The notes: generated by a model not told the origin, from the letters alone. Shown: positions 1 to 8,327, counted from the stretch's first letter. The stretch: 16,386 nucleotides of DNA from Sphingobacteriia bacterium (GCA_004294465.1 REAV01000083.1:1-16386); one strand, 5' to 3'. A program made the numbers and translations.

Positions 1-55
1 ACTAGTTTCTACCTACACAACGCAATGTCTTTTTTAAAATTTAAGAAAAATAATA

Positions 56-106
56 TCTCAAGTTTGAGAAAAAATTCAAAAATATTAATTTCGAATTTGA
101 TCTCAA
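56..106 (-). terminator. Candidate hairpin at the end of the ilv operon
   Basis: Read on the minus strand, this hairpin starts at the base right after the TAA stop of the thrA-like fragment. Arms 101-106/64-69 (TTGAGA with TCTCAA) and 93-98/72-77 (AAATTC with GAATTT) are perfect. They are separated by a symmetrical 2x2 internal loop and closed by a 15-base loop. A third copy of the TTGAGA motif (56-61) can compete for the same partner. The T-rich stretch (ATTATTTTTC) comes only about 10 bases later, so this is not a textbook intrinsic terminator. Its position at the end of the reading frames makes a transcript 3' end plausible. The rest of 1-106 shows no coding sequence. Confidence 0.35.
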
Positions 107-322
107 TTATTTTAATCCATATAATTTAATTTCTTGCTTATAATTTTCATTTCCTGTAGAAGCCAATTTACCTGTGTAAATTAATTGATCCGTCACACCA
201 CCCAAAGCAGAAACAACCAGAACAAGAGGCTCTTGTTTAATCGCCTTTAATACAATATCAACTACCTTATTAATATTAGTTGCATTGGCTACCGAACTAC
301 CCCCAAATTTTAAAACTTGCAT
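107..322 (-). pseudogene. Truncated aspartokinase / ThrA N-terminal fragment
   Basis: The 71 residues begin MQVLKFGGSSVANATNINKV and continue through VVSALGGVTD. These match the first strand, phosphate-binding loop and following segment of aspartokinases, especially the N-terminus of bifunctional aspartokinase/homoserine dehydrogenase (ThrA) from Bacteroidota. A complete ThrA is about 800 residues. Here homology stops near residue 66 (YKQEI) and the frame ends at TAA five residues later. Translation of 1-106 in the same frame gives no aspartokinase-like sequence, so the break is a truncation or rearrangement and not a single frameshift. It lies 31 bases downstream of ilvA on the same strand and would be co-transcribed. 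The fragment cannot be a working kinase. It is either a remnant of a thr gene once next to ilvA (threonine is the IlvA substrate) or a partial duplication. The conserved start and well-preserved motifs suggest the break is recent. Confidence 0.7.
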
Positions 323-353
323 GATATTATTACTTATGAGACTTATTTAATTT

Positions 354-1619
354 TTATACTAGGTATCCAAACACATTGTCATTCTTATCCAATGGTGTGT
401 AATTCACATTGTACTTTTTCATGTTACTGATTAACTTGGCATAATCGCTATTCTCTAATAGTTCAATACCAACCAAAGCAGGGCCGTTTTCTTTATTGTG
501 TTTCTGCATGTATTCAAAACGAGTAATATCATCGGTTGGCCCGAGTACATAATTTACAAATTCTTTAAGAGCACCTGGCCTTTGCGCAAACCTAATTAAA
601 AAATAATGCTTTAGCCCTTCATATTGCAAAGATCGCTCTTTGATTTCTTGCATACGATCTATATCGTTATTACTTCCACTAACAATGCATACAATTGTTT
701 TACCTTTTATTGCTTCTGCATAATCATCTAATACAGCAATCGATAATGCACCTGCTGGTTCAACAACTATTGCATCTTCATTGTATAATTTTAAAATGGT
801 TGTACAAACTTTTCCTTCATTCACTAAATGCATATCATCCAATACTTCTTTGCAAATAGCAAATGGAACATCGCCTACTCGCTTAACAGAAGCCCCATCC
901 ACAAAACGTTCGATATTCTCTAAAGTAACTGGATGCCCAGCTTTTAAAGCTTCATACATAGAAGGAGCACCTTCAGGTTCTACTCCAATAATTTTTGTGT
1001 GTGGTGAAAAAGTTTTAAAATATGCTCCTACCCCCGCTGATAAACCACCACCACCTACTGGGGAAAAAACAATATCAACATAAGGTAAATCCGCTAAAAT
1101 TTCTACCCCCACTGTGGCTTGTCCTTCAATGATTCTGTGGTCGTCAAAAGGAGGAATAAATGTCATCTCATTTGCTTGAGCATATTCTATTGCAGCAATA
1201 GCACAATCATCAAAAGTATCTCCAACTAATTTTATTTCTACATGACCATCTCCAAACATTTTTGTTTGACTCACTTTTTGATTGGGTGTAATAATGGGCA
1301 TAAACACTACACCCTTTATATTTAGCTTTCTACAGCTATAGGCAAACCCTTGTGCATGATTACCTGCTGATGCACAAACAACGCCTTTATCCAATTGATT
1401 GGTAGGCAAACTACTCATCATATTATATGCGCCACGAATCTTATACGAACGTACCACTTGCAAATCTTCTCTTTTCAAAAAAACCTTGCATTGGTATTTC
1501 TTGGACAAATTGATATTATACGTTAAGGGAGTATGTGTTACAACTGTTTGCAGTCGATGCGCTGCACCCATAACATCTAATCCAAAACAAAGGGTATTAT
1601 TAGCTATAACATTTTCCAT
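354..1619 (-). CDS. ilvA: Threonine ammonia-lyase (threonine dehydratase), biosynthetic
   Basis: PLP-dependent deamination of L-threonine to 2-oxobutanoate, the first committed step to isoleucine, in the cytoplasm. The PLP lysine is K60 in the SYKIRGAYN motif. The glycine loop that holds the PLP phosphate is visible as VGGGGLSAG, and SGSNND is the usual segment near the cofactor ring. From about residue 335 the protein has a single ACT-like regulatory region (HYFLIRFAQRPGALKEFV...). At 421 residues it matches the short Bacillus/Corynebacterium-type IlvA with one regulatory domain, not the roughly 510-residue E. coli form with two. Feedback inhibition by isoleucine is therefore expected but not shown. 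The start lies 10 bases after the ilvC stop, so it is a tightly packed operon member. M17 is a possible alternative start. It is the last intact ilv gene of the operon. Confidence 0.96.
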   Translation of the reverse strand: MENVIANNTLCFGLDVMGAAHRLQTVVTHTPLTYNINLSKKYQCKVFLKREDLQVVRSYKIRGAYNMMSSLPTNQLDKGVVCASAGNHAQGFAYSCRKLNIKGVVFMPIITPNQKVSQTKMFGDGHVEIKLVGDTFDDCAIAAIEYAQANEMTFIPPFDDHRIIEGQATVGVEILADLPYVDIVFSPVGGGGLSAGVGAYFKTFSPHTKIIGVEPEGAPSMYEALKAGHPVTLENIERFVDGASVKRVGDVPFAICKEVLDDMHLVNEGKVCTTILKLYNEDAIVVEPAGALSIAVLDDYAEAIKGKTIVCIVSGSNNDIDRMQEIKERSLQYEGLKHYFLIRFAQRPGALKEFVNYVLGPTDDITRFEYMQKHNKENGPALVGIELLENSDYAKLISNMKKYNVNYTPLDKNDNVFGYLV

Positions 1620-1629
1620 ATCAAGTGTA

Positions 1630-3114
1630 TCAAGCGTTTGTATTGATGGTCTTCATATCGGTCATGGCTTGTCTTAATTCTTCGCCAATTAATTCTACCG
1701 GATGATAACGAATAACTGCATTCACCGCAATCAAAGTTTTATTATCTACACCAGCATCTTTACCAGTGTTAAAATTTTTCCCGATCACATCTGTATCTAT
1801 TTTTTTCATGAAATCAGCAAGCAATGGTTTACATGCATGATCAAATAGATAACATCCATATTCTGCTGTATCAGAAATCACTCGATTCATTTCAAATAAT
1901 TTTTTGCGGGCAATGGTATTGGCGATTAATGGTGTTTCATGCAACGATTCATAGTATGCAGATTCTTCTTTAATGCCGGCTTCTACCATTGTTTCAAAAG
2001 CCAACTCAACACCTGATCTTACAAAAGCCACCATTAAAAGTCCATTGTCGAAAAACTCCTGCTCTGCAATTTTCATAGACCCTGGCGTTGTTTTCTCAAA
2101 AGCTGTTTCTCCAGTAGCCGCTCTCCAGGTCAATAAGTTTTTATCATCGTTGGCCCAATCAGCCATCATCGTTGAAGAGAAAACGCCACTCATGATATCA
2201 TCCTGGTGTTTTTGAAAAAGAGGCCGCATAATATCTTTCAATTCTTCAGATAACTCGAATGCTTTTAATTTAGCAGGATTGGAAAGTCTATCCATCATAG
2301 CGGTAATACCTCCTTGCTTCAAGGCTTCTGTTATCACTTCCCAACCATACTGAATAAGCTTAGCAGCATAAGCTGCGTCAATTCCTTTTTCGATCATTTT
2401 ATCGAATGAAAGTATAGAGCCAGTTTGCAATAATCCACATAAAATTGTTTGCTCGCCCATCAAATCGGACTTCACTTCAGCAACAAAGGAAGATTTCAAA
2501 ACACCTGCACGATGACCACCAGTTCCTACACAATATGCTTTTGCGTAATCCCAACCTTTTCCTTCAGGATCGTTCTCTGGATGAACTGCTATTAATGTAG
2601 GCACCCCAAATCCTCTTTTGTATTCTTCACGCACTTCAGTTCCAGGACATTTTGGAGCAACCATAATAACAGTAATGTCTTTTCTGATTTGCATTCCTTC
2701 CTCTACAATATTAAACCCATGGGAATAAGACAATGTTGCCCCATGCTTCATCAATGGCATTACTGCAGAAACAACAGCAGTATGTTGTTTATCTGGAGTT
2801 AAGTTAATTACTACATCTGCAGTAGGAATCAATTCTTCATAAGTACCTACTTTAAATTGATTATCGGTTGCATTTTTCCAGGAAGCTCTTTTTTGCTCAA
2901 TTGCATCTTTACGCAATGCATAGGCAATATCTAATCCAGAATCTCGAAGATTCAATCCTTGATTTAATCCTTGTGCTCCGCAACCAATGATTACCATTTT
3001 TTTTCCTTTCAGCGAATTGATGCCATCTGCAAAAGCAGTTTTGTCCATAAACTCACAAGTACCTAATTGATTGAGTTGCTCGCGAAGTGGTAAAGAGTTA
3101 AAATAATTTGCCAT
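1630..3114 (-). CDS. ilvC: Ketol-acid reductoisomerase (NADP+), class II
   Basis: Mg2+-dependent isomerisation and NADPH reduction of 2-acetolactate or 2-aceto-2-hydroxybutanoate to the dihydroxy acids of the valine/leucine and isoleucine branches. At 494 residues it is the long class II form with a duplicated knotted C-terminal domain. It is strikingly close to E. coli IlvC throughout (for example [20 protein letters not shown] and [19 protein letters not shown]). The nucleotide-binding loop GCGAQG starts at residue 44. R68, R76 and S78 match the E. coli residues that bind the NADPH 2'-phosphate, which indicates NADPH preference. The metal-site acidic residues lie in KSDLMGEQ. The start is [14 protein letters not shown], aligned with the family start. 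It follows ilvN after a 51-base gap in which I see no hairpin or terminator. Confidence 0.97.
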   Translation of the reverse strand: MANYFNSLPLREQLNQLGTCEFMDKTAFADGINSLKGKKMVIIGCGAQGLNQGLNLRDSGLDIAYALRKDAIEQKRASWKNATDNQFKVGTYEELIPTADVVINLTPDKQHTAVVSAVMPLMKHGATLSYSHGFNIVEEGMQIRKDITVIMVAPKCPGTEVREEYKRGFGVPTLIAVHPENDPEGKGWDYAKAYCVGTGGHRAGVLKSSFVAEVKSDLMGEQTILCGLLQTGSILSFDKMIEKGIDAAYAAKLIQYGWEVITEALKQGGITAMMDRLSNPAKLKAFELSEELKDIMRPLFQKHQDDIMSGVFSSTMMADWANDDKNLLTWRAATGETAFEKTTPGSMKIAEQEFFDNGLLMVAFVRSGVELAFETMVEAGIKEESAYYESLHETPLIANTIARKKLFEMNRVISDTAEYGCYLFDHACKPLLADFMKKIDTDVIGKNFNTGKDAGVDNKTLIAVNAVIRYHPVELIGEELRQAMTDMKTINTNA

Positions 3115-3165
3115 TTTAGTATTGATTATCTGTTGATTAAATTGTATTGTATGTTGAATAAAAAA

Positions 3166-3753
3166 TTACATGGTAAAAACCTGGTCTGCTTTGTCTAGAA
3201 ACTCATTCTCAATGAGCTCTTCAGCTGGTTCAACAGCTTCAAACTCTTTCAGCTTTTCATGAAAACCTTTACTGGCTTTAATGATCGCTACTCTTGCACT
3301 TCTCACAAATTCTATAAGTCCATAAGGAGCCAATACTTCCACTAACCTATCTGTTTCTTCTCTGTGCCCGGTAGTTTCAAAAATGGTATAATCTTTTCTG
3401 ATAACAACTGCTCTTGCTCCATATTCGCGCAACAATCTTTCTACTTTCAATTTTTCTGCAACTTCATCAGTAGAAACTTTGTATAATGCCATTTCCTGCC
3501 AGATGATTTCTTCATTGGTATTGAAATATGCTTTAAGTACTTCAATTTGTTTTTCAATTTGTCTGCAAAGTTTGCGAACCACTTCCTCTGTTTCGTTTAT
3601 TACCACTGTAAAACGATGAATGCCTTCTGCTTCAGATGGTGAAACATTCAGGCTTTCGATATTAATTTTTCTCCGGGAAAAAATAATAGCAATGCGGTTT
3701 AATAAACCAACTTGATTTTCAGTATAAACAGTAATGGTATATTCTGCTTTCAT
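3166..3753 (-). CDS. ilvN: Acetolactate synthase small (regulatory) subunit
   Basis: Regulatory subunit that activates the IlvB catalytic subunit and normally confers valine feedback inhibition. The N-terminal ACT domain spans about residues 3-75 (YTITVYTENQVGLLNRIAII, then RRKINIESLNVSPSE and IHRFTVVIN). The C-terminal ALS small-subunit domain follows to about residue 170 (RLLREYGARAVVIRKDYTIFETTG, then YGLIEFVRSARVAI). The length of 195 residues is within the family range, with an extra acidic tail (FEAVEPAEELIENEF). The start is 7 bases after the ilvB stop, as expected for subunits made in step. I see nothing unusual in the ACT domain; the glycine of the VGLLNRI turn, often needed for valine binding in this family, is present. 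Confidence 0.95.
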   Translation of the reverse strand: MKAEYTITVYTENQVGLLNRIAIIFSRRKINIESLNVSPSEAEGIHRFTVVINETEEVVRKLCRQIEKQIEVLKAYFNTNEEIIWQEMALYKVSTDEVAEKLKVERLLREYGARAVVIRKDYTIFETTGHREETDRLVEVLAPYGLIEFVRSARVAIIKASKGFHEKLKEFEAVEPAEELIENEFLDKADQVFTM

Positions 3754-3760
3754 TTGTTGA

Positions 3761-5527
3761 TTATTTTAATCTGATTTCTGATACACTGCAACCTTGCGGT
3801 ACCATGGGGAATACATTGTTTTCTTTACCAACCATCACTTCCAACAAATAAGAACCATTGTGCTCAAGCATGGTTTTAAGTGCCGATTTTAATATTGTTC
3901 GATCATCTACTGATTGCCCCGCAATACCATAAGCTTTTGCCAATTGAACATAATCAGGGCTTTGAATATCTACGAAAGAATAACGCTTGTCGTTAAACAA
4001 TTGCTGCCATTGGCGGACCATTCCTAAAAAGCGATTGTTCAGTATCAAAATTTTTACATTCAATTCGGTTTGCATGATGGTTCCCATTTCTTGCAAAGTC
4101 ATTTGAAATCCACCATCACCAATAACGGCAACTACCGTTCTATCCATCGCCCCAAATTTTGCCCCAATTGCAGCTGGTAAGGCAAAGCCCATTGTTCCCA
4201 AACCCCCAGAAGTGACATTGCTTTTAGATTGATTGAATTTGGCATATCTGCAAGCTACCATCTGGTGTTGTCCTACATCAGTTACTATAATTGCATCACC
4301 ATTGGTGAGTTCATTTAATAAATGAATGACTTCTCCCATGGTAATTTCACCTTCTTTAGGATGCAATTCTTCTTGTATAACTATGTCGATTTCTTGTTGA
4401 GTATACTCATTGAATTTTGCTAACCAAGCAGTATGTTGTTTTGCTTCGATCAATTGAGTAAGCATTGGCAATGTTTCCTTGCAATCGCCCCATACAGGCA
4501 CATCTGCTTTTACATTTTTATCTATTTCAGCAGGATCAATATCCAAATGAATAATTTTAGCCTGTTTGGCATATTTATCTAACCTTCCAGTTACCCGATC
4601 ATCAAATCGCATTCCTATTGCAATCAATACATCACATTCATTGGTCAACACATTGGGGCCATAGTTTCCATGCATACCCAACATTCCAACGTTTTGCGGA
4701 TGATCGGTTGGCAATGCACTTAAACCGAGGATTGTCCAAGCTGCCGGCAAACCGCCTTTTTCAATAAATGCTTTAAACTCTTTTTCGGCTTTACCTAAAA
4801 TGATCCCTTGACCAAAAAGTACAAATGGTTTTTTTGCCTGATTAATCAATGCAGCTGCCTGTTCTATATATTCTTTACGAATGATCGGTTTAGGACGATA
4901 ACTTCTGATATGATCACATTTTATATATCCTTCGTAATTGAATTTTTGAATCTGTGCATTCTTAGTGATATCAATTAATACAGGACCTGGTCTTCCGGTA
5001 CGAGCTATATAAAATGCTTTTGACAATACATGCGGAATTTCAGCAGCATCAGTTACTTGACAATTCCATTTAGTTACAGGTGTAGTAATATTGATTACAT
5101 CGGTTTCCTGAAACGCATCGGTACCTAATAGATGCGCAAATACCTGGCCAGTTATGCAAACCAATGGTGTGCTATCAATCATAGCATCAGCTAAACCAGT
5201 TACTAAGTTGGTTGCACCAGGCCCGCTTGTTGCAAACACAACCCCTACTTTTCCACTACTGCGTGCATAGCCTTGCCCAGCATGTATTCCACCTTGTTCA
5301 TGACGAACTAGAATATGTTTTAATTGATCATTGTAATCGTACAATGCATCATAAATAGGCATGATAGCTCCACCAGGATATCCAAAAATAGTATCTACTC
5401 CTTCTGCAATACAGGCTTCTAAAACAGCTTGTGAGCCGGACAACTCACCCCCCTGACCCCCCTGAAGTGGGGGATTTAGTATCGCCGTTTTATTTTTACT
5501 TTCTATTTCAGTATTTACTGTATTCAT
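3761..5527 (-). CDS. ilvB: Acetolactate synthase large (catalytic) subunit
   Basis: ThDP- and FAD-dependent condensation of pyruvate with pyruvate or 2-oxobutanoate, the shared second step of valine/leucine and isoleucine synthesis. The catalytic glutamate is E77 in RHEQGG. The ThDP motif runs from GDGGFQMTLQEM to LILNNRFLGM. The tryptophan in MVRQWQQLF is the family residue linked to 2-oxobutanoate preference. The central FAD domain is present, and the full 588 residues cover the family. The N-terminus is odd. Before the usual family beginning (SGSQAVLEA, residue 30) there is a tail MNTVNTEIESKNKTA followed by residues 17-27, LNPPLQGGQGG, encoded by a C/G-rich palindromic repeat. No other ATG lies between the tail and the core, so the ATG at 5525-5527 is taken as the start. 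The gap to ilvD is 46 bases and contains a second copy of the repeat. Confidence 0.96.
   Translation of the reverse strand: MNTVNTEIESKNKTAILNPPLQGGQGGELSGSQAVLEACIAEGVDTIFGYPGGAIMPIYDALYDYNDQLKHILVRHEQGGIHAGQGYARSSGKVGVVFATSGPGATNLVTGLADAMIDSTPLVCITGQVFAHLLGTDAFQETDVINITTPVTKWNCQVTDAAEIPHVLSKAFYIARTGRPGPVLIDITKNAQIQKFNYEGYIKCDHIRSYRPKPIIRKEYIEQAAALINQAKKPFVLFGQGIILGKAEKEFKAFIEKGGLPAAWTILGLSALPTDHPQNVGMLGMHGNYGPNVLTNECDVLIAIGMRFDDRVTGRLDKYAKQAKIIHLDIDPAEIDKNVKADVPVWGDCKETLPMLTQLIEAKQHTAWLAKFNEYTQQEIDIVIQEELHPKEGEITMGEVIHLLNELTNGDAIIVTDVGQHQMVACRYAKFNQSKSNVTSGGLGTMGFALPAAIGAKFGAMDRTVVAVIGDGGFQMTLQEMGTIMQTELNVKILILNNRFLGMVRQWQQLFNDKRYSFVDIQSPDYVQLAKAYGIAGQSVDDRTILKSALKTMLEHNGSYLLEVMVGKENNVFPMVPQGCSVSEIRLK
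5447..5478 (+). repeat. C/G-rich short palindromic repeat, copy inside ilvB
   Basis: On the plus strand: C6 (5448-5453), TGA, C6 (5457-5462), TGAAGT, G5 (5469-5473), then ATTTA. The inner C5/G5 arms form a strong hairpin with a 6-base loop. This composition is unlike the surrounding AT-rich gene. The repeat is in frame with ilvB and encodes residues 17-27, LNPPLQGGQGG. Peptides such as NPPL(K/Q)GG are a familiar sign of interspersed C/G-run repeats read through by ORF callers in Bacteroidota and cyanobacteria (general knowledge; no search was done). It resembles a REP-type element. I see no transposase in the window. Confidence 0.7.
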
Positions 5528-5551
5528 AAAATTATTTTAATCATTTTATCT

Positions 5552-5573
5552 CCCCCCTTTAGGGGGCGGGGGG
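5552..5573 (-). repeat. C/G-rich short palindromic repeat, intergenic ilvD-ilvB copy
   Basis: Plus-strand layout: C6 (5552-5557), TTTA, G5 (5562-5566), C, G6 (5568-5573). The next base begins the ilvD stop codon (5574-5576 read on the minus strand), so the element abuts the gene end exactly. It has the same plan as the copy in ilvB (outer C-run, short break, inner C-run, loop, G-run) but in opposite orientation, about 75 bases away. The local stem is C5/G5 with a 4-base loop. As RNA it may act as a processing or pausing hairpin between ilvD and ilvB; no T-tract follows, so it is not a clear terminator. Confidence 0.65.
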
Positions 5574-7253
5574 TTATATTTCATCAGTTACACAACCTTC
5601 AGAAGCATCTTTCACTGATTGTGCGTATTTAAACAATAATCCCTTTGTTGCATTTGGTGCAGGTTTTACCCATTTTGCTTTTCGTGCTGCTATAATATCA
5701 TCTGCAACTTTTAAAGTCATTTTTTTGGTGGCCACATTTAACTCAATGATATCATCATTCTCTACCAGCCCAATCAATCCTCCACTTACTGCTTCTGGTG
5801 TAATATGCCCTACAACAAAACCATGTGTTCCGCCACTGAATCTTCCATCTGTGATCAATGCAACAGACTTACCCAAACCTGCGCCAATAATGGCCGATGT
5901 AGGCTTGAGCATTTCAGGCATACCGGGTGCGCCCTTTGGGCCCACGTTTCTGATTACTACTACATCACCTGCCTTGATCAAGCCAGAATTAATTCCTTCA
6001 ATCAAAGCTTTTTCACCATCAAAAACCCTTGCAGGGCCTTCAAATAATTCACCTTCTTTTCCACTGATCTTTGCTACACTTCCTCCTGTTGCTAAGTTTC
6101 CAAACAATATTTGTAAATGACCTGTTGATTTGATTGGTCGCTCAATAGGTAGAATTACTTTCTGCTGATCAAAATCTAAATCAGGGATATCAGCCAAATT
6201 TTCAGCAATGGTTTTTCCTGTTACTGTTAAGCAATCTCCATGCAACATTCCTTTACTCAATAAATATTTCATTACTGCAGGAATGCCACTGTATTGATGA
6301 AGATCTTGCATCAAATAAGTGCCGCTTGGTTTGAAATCGGCCAATACAGGAACTTTATCACTGATGCGTTGAAAATCGGCCAAAGTAATTTCAACATCAA
6401 CACTTTTTGCCATGGCAATTAAATGCAATACTGCATTGGTACTTCCACCCAAAACCATTACAATGGTGATTGCATTCTCGAATGCTTTAAAAGTCATAAT
6501 ATCTTTAGGGCAAATATTTTTTTCCAGTAAAACTTTAATGGCTTTACCTGCAGCCAAACATTCATTTTGTTTATCATCACTCAATGCTGGGTTTGAAGAT
6601 GAAAAAGGTAAACTCATACCCAATGCTTCAATTGCTGAAGCCATAGTGTTAGCCGTATACATTCCCCCACAAGCACCAGCTCCAGGACAAGCATGTTGTA
6701 CAATGCCTTTAAAATCTTCTTCATTTAAATTACCGGCCAACTTTTGACCTAATGCCTCAAATGCTGAAACGATATTTAAATGTTGTCCTTTATAATGACC
6801 TGCAGCAATTGATCCACCGTATATCATAATGGCTGGTCTATTCAATCTTCCCATTGCTATCAAGGAACCTGGCATATTTTTATCACAACCAGGCAAAGCA
6901 ATTAATCCATCATAATATTGAGCTCCACAAACCGCCTCAATTGAATCTGCAATTACATCTCTACTCACTAAGGAATAACGCATTCCATCAGTTCCATTAC
7001 TAATTCCATCACTAACGCCAATCGTATTAAAAATCAATCCCACTAAATCATTTTCCCAAACACCTTTTTTTACCACTTTAGCTAAATCATTCAAGTGCAT
7101 ATTACAAGTATTGCCATCATAGCCCATACTAACTATACCCACCTGTGCTTTTTTAAGATCTGATTCAGTTAATCCTATACCATACAACATTGCTTGCGCT
7201 GCAGGCTGCGTAGGATCTTGTGTAATTGTTTTACTGTATCTATTTAATTCCAT
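5574..7253 (-). CDS. ilvD: Dihydroxy-acid dehydratase
   Basis: Iron-sulfur dependent dehydration of 2,3-dihydroxy-3-methylbutanoate/-pentanoate to the 2-oxo acids used for valine, leucine and isoleucine. The three cysteines expected to bind the cluster are visible: C50 ([11 protein letters not shown]), C123 ([10 protein letters not shown]) and C195 ([17 protein letters not shown]). The C-terminal domain carries [19 protein letters not shown]. The length of 559 residues equals the family norm, so the gene is intact. The start [10 protein letters not shown] lies 8 bases after the ilvE stop. The 3' end runs directly into the C/G-rich repeat. The cluster type ([2Fe-2S] or [4Fe-4S]) cannot be settled from sequence by eye. 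Confidence 0.97.
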   Translation of the reverse strand: MELNRYSKTITQDPTQPAAQAMLYGIGLTESDLKKAQVGIVSMGYDGNTCNMHLNDLAKVVKKGVWENDLVGLIFNTIGVSDGISNGTDGMRYSLVSRDVIADSIEAVCGAQYYDGLIALPGCDKNMPGSLIAMGRLNRPAIMIYGGSIAAGHYKGQHLNIVSAFEALGQKLAGNLNEEDFKGIVQHACPGAGACGGMYTANTMASAIEALGMSLPFSSSNPALSDDKQNECLAAGKAIKVLLEKNICPKDIMTFKAFENAITIVMVLGGSTNAVLHLIAMAKSVDVEITLADFQRISDKVPVLADFKPSGTYLMQDLHQYSGIPAVMKYLLSKGMLHGDCLTVTGKTIAENLADIPDLDFDQQKVILPIERPIKSTGHLQILFGNLATGGSVAKISGKEGELFEGPARVFDGEKALIEGINSGLIKAGDVVVIRNVGPKGAPGMPEMLKPTSAIIGAGLGKSVALITDGRFSGGTHGFVVGHITPEAVSGGLIGLVENDDIIELNVATKKMTLKVADDIIAARKAKWVKPAPNATKGLLFKYAQSVKDASEGCVTDEI

Positions 7254-7261
7254 TGCTTTGA

Positions 7262-8134
7262 TTAATTTTTTTCATGCACTAAATCAGTATAGGCTTTTTG
7301 AATTTTTGCTCCTACACTATTTTGCCATTGTTTTGGAAATACTGTTGTATCAATTGATTCCCATCCTATTATTTCTGCTGCAGTACCACAAAAAAATGCA
7401 GCATCTGCTTCTTTTAATTGTTGAATGGTATAAGTACCTTCTGTTACCTGAATATGTAATTGCTCACAAATTTCAAAAACGGTGGCCCTTGTTATACCAG
7501 GAAGAATATGCCCTAATTCGGGTGTATATAAAGCGCCATCTTTCTCAAAAAAAATATTTGCACCAGGTCCTTCTGCTATATGATCGTTCATATCTAATAA
7601 TAGCGCTTCGTCAAATCCCTTTGCTTTTGCTTCCTGACTAGCCATAATAGAATTTACATAATGCCCTGCTGCTTTTGCATGAATCTTAAAGGCTTTAGGG
7701 TTGGGTCTTTGAAAAGAAGAGGTCATCACCCGCAATAATTTATCACCCAAAAAAGGAGCCATTTCCCAAGCTTCAATAAATAAATAGGATTCAGTATTAA
7801 CAGCAAAACTCATATTTGCTGGTGCATAAACTACAGGACGTATATATGCATTTTGAAAATTATTTTTCCTCAATACTTCATAAGTAGCATCAATTAAATC
7901 TTGTGTATGATAGGTATAAGGAAGATTGATGGATTGTGCTGAAACTTTCAATCTTTCAAAATGTTCGATGGGCTTAAAGATTTTAGTTTCGCCACTGGCA
8001 GTTTGATATGATCGAATACCTTCAAAAACAGAATATCCATAATGCAAAGACTGGGAATACAGATCCATTTTTGCATCAGCTGCTTTCACAAATTGTCCAT
8101 TGTGAAAAATAATTGTTTCGTTATTATAATACAT
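7262..8134 (-). CDS. ilvE: Branched-chain amino acid aminotransferase (class IV)
   Basis: PLP-dependent transfer of an amino group between glutamate and the 2-oxo acids of valine, leucine and isoleucine, the last step of all three branches. Fold-type IV features are clear: [13 protein letters not shown] (residues 31-43), the PLP lysine K154 in [26 protein letters not shown], and [12 protein letters not shown]. At 290 residues it is of the short bacterial IlvE size. D-amino-acid transaminase and aminodeoxychorismate lyase share the fold, but operon position and motifs favour IlvE. It is the first structural gene after the attenuator. The ATG lies about 20 bases past the terminator T-tract, and the upstream sequence has no Shine-Dalgarno, as is usual in Bacteroidota. 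Confidence 0.95.
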   Translation of the reverse strand: MYYNNETIIFHNGQFVKAADAKMDLYSQSLHYGYSVFEGIRSYQTASGETKIFKPIEHFERLKVSAQSINLPYTYHTQDLIDATYEVLRKNNFQNAYIRPVVYAPANMSFAVNTESYLFIEAWEMAPFLGDKLLRVMTSSFQRPNPKAFKIHAKAAGHYVNSIMASQEAKAKGFDEALLLDMNDHIAEGPGANIFFEKDGALYTPELGHILPGITRATVFEICEQLHIQVTEGTYTIQQLKEADAAFFCGTAAEIIGWESIDTTVFPKQWQNSVGAKIQKAYTDLVHEKN

Positions 8135-8155
8135 ACAACGTTTATTTCAAGTAAC

Positions 8156-8182
8156 AAAAAAACCCCGCTTTTGGCAGGGTTT
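8156..8182 (-). terminator. Intrinsic terminator of the ilv attenuator
   Basis: Minus-strand stem AAACCCTGC (8182-8174) pairs with GCGGGGTTT (8168-8160): nine pairs including one U-G, with the 5-base loop CAAAA. Seven consecutive T (8162-8156) follow, the first three of them part of the stem. This is a classic Rho-independent terminator, yet it stands just upstream of ilvE and after the BCAA-rich leader ORF, so its role must be conditional. It would also end read-through transcripts coming from leuB. Confidence 0.85.
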
Positions 8183-8219
8183 ATATTTTAAGTTTTTAGC
8201 TTTTTTATAAAACACCACC
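8173..8219 (-). promoter_or_regulatory. Candidate antiterminator pairing in the ilv leader
   Basis: The minus-strand segment GGTGGTGTTTTATA (8219-8206), which encodes the last leader codons (Gly-Gly-Val-Leu-stop), can pair with TATAAACCCTGCC (8185-8173), which contains the terminator 5' arm. TTTATA/TATAAA gives six perfect pairs. After a bulged T, GGTGGTG pairs with CCCTGCC with two U-G pairs and one mismatch. This pairing and the terminator exclude each other. A ribosome stalled at the Ile/Val codons would leave the segment free, while one at the leader stop would cover it. This was worked out by hand; no folding energies were computed. Confidence 0.65.
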
Positions 8220-8327
8220 TTTCAACAAAGGAATAATAATGACAATTGTAATAATTGTCATTGCACTAATTGTAGTATAGATTCCTTTATTCAAAATGGT
8301 ATTCATTAGAGAACTAAAGATAATCAT
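8205..8327 (-). CDS. ilv operon leader peptide (attenuation peptide)
   Basis: A 40-codon ORF between leuB and ilvE. Its last 18 residues read MTIITIVIIIPLLKGGVL. By my count the whole peptide has 11 Ile, 5 Leu, 2 Val and 5 Thr. The dense block lies at residues 24-35. The VIIIP core is reminiscent of the E. coli ilvGMEDA leader peptide IlvL, which also runs through Val-Ile-Ile-Ile-Pro. In-frame ATGs at 8327, 8306 and 8261 are all possible starts; the shortest gives an 18-residue peptide holding the full control block. The stop (8207-8205) lies 22 bases before the terminator stem. The peptide itself needs no function: its translation rate would report charged Ile/Val/Leu tRNA levels to the downstream ilvE-D-B-N-C-A operon. 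This assignment is inference from position, codon content and RNA structure. Confidence 0.85.
   Translation of the reverse strand: MIIFSSLMNTILNKGIYTTISAMTIITIVIIIPLLKGGVL
8240..8260 (-). repeat. Perfect inverted repeat within the leader control codons
   Basis: TGACAATT (8260-8253) and AATTGTCA (8247-8240) form eight perfect pairs around a 5-base loop. The hairpin lies over codons 23-30 of the leader peptide, the start of the Ile/Thr/Val block. It may be an RNA pause or protector hairpin in the attenuator, or may simply follow from repeated ACA/ATT/GTC codons. Confidence 0.5.

Noticed and set aside
1-106. Continuation of thrA after a frameshift
   Set aside because: Translation of the stretch directly after the stop gives AT-rich, non-homologous sequence and a hairpin, so a single frameshift does not explain the break.
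1045-1065. CCACCACCACC triplet run
   Set aside because: It is the antisense of the glycine-rich PLP loop of ilvA, not a repeat element.
5725-6747. Plus-strand ORFs of 80-131 codons over ilvD
   Set aside because: They are antisense shadows of an intact, strongly conserved ilvD.
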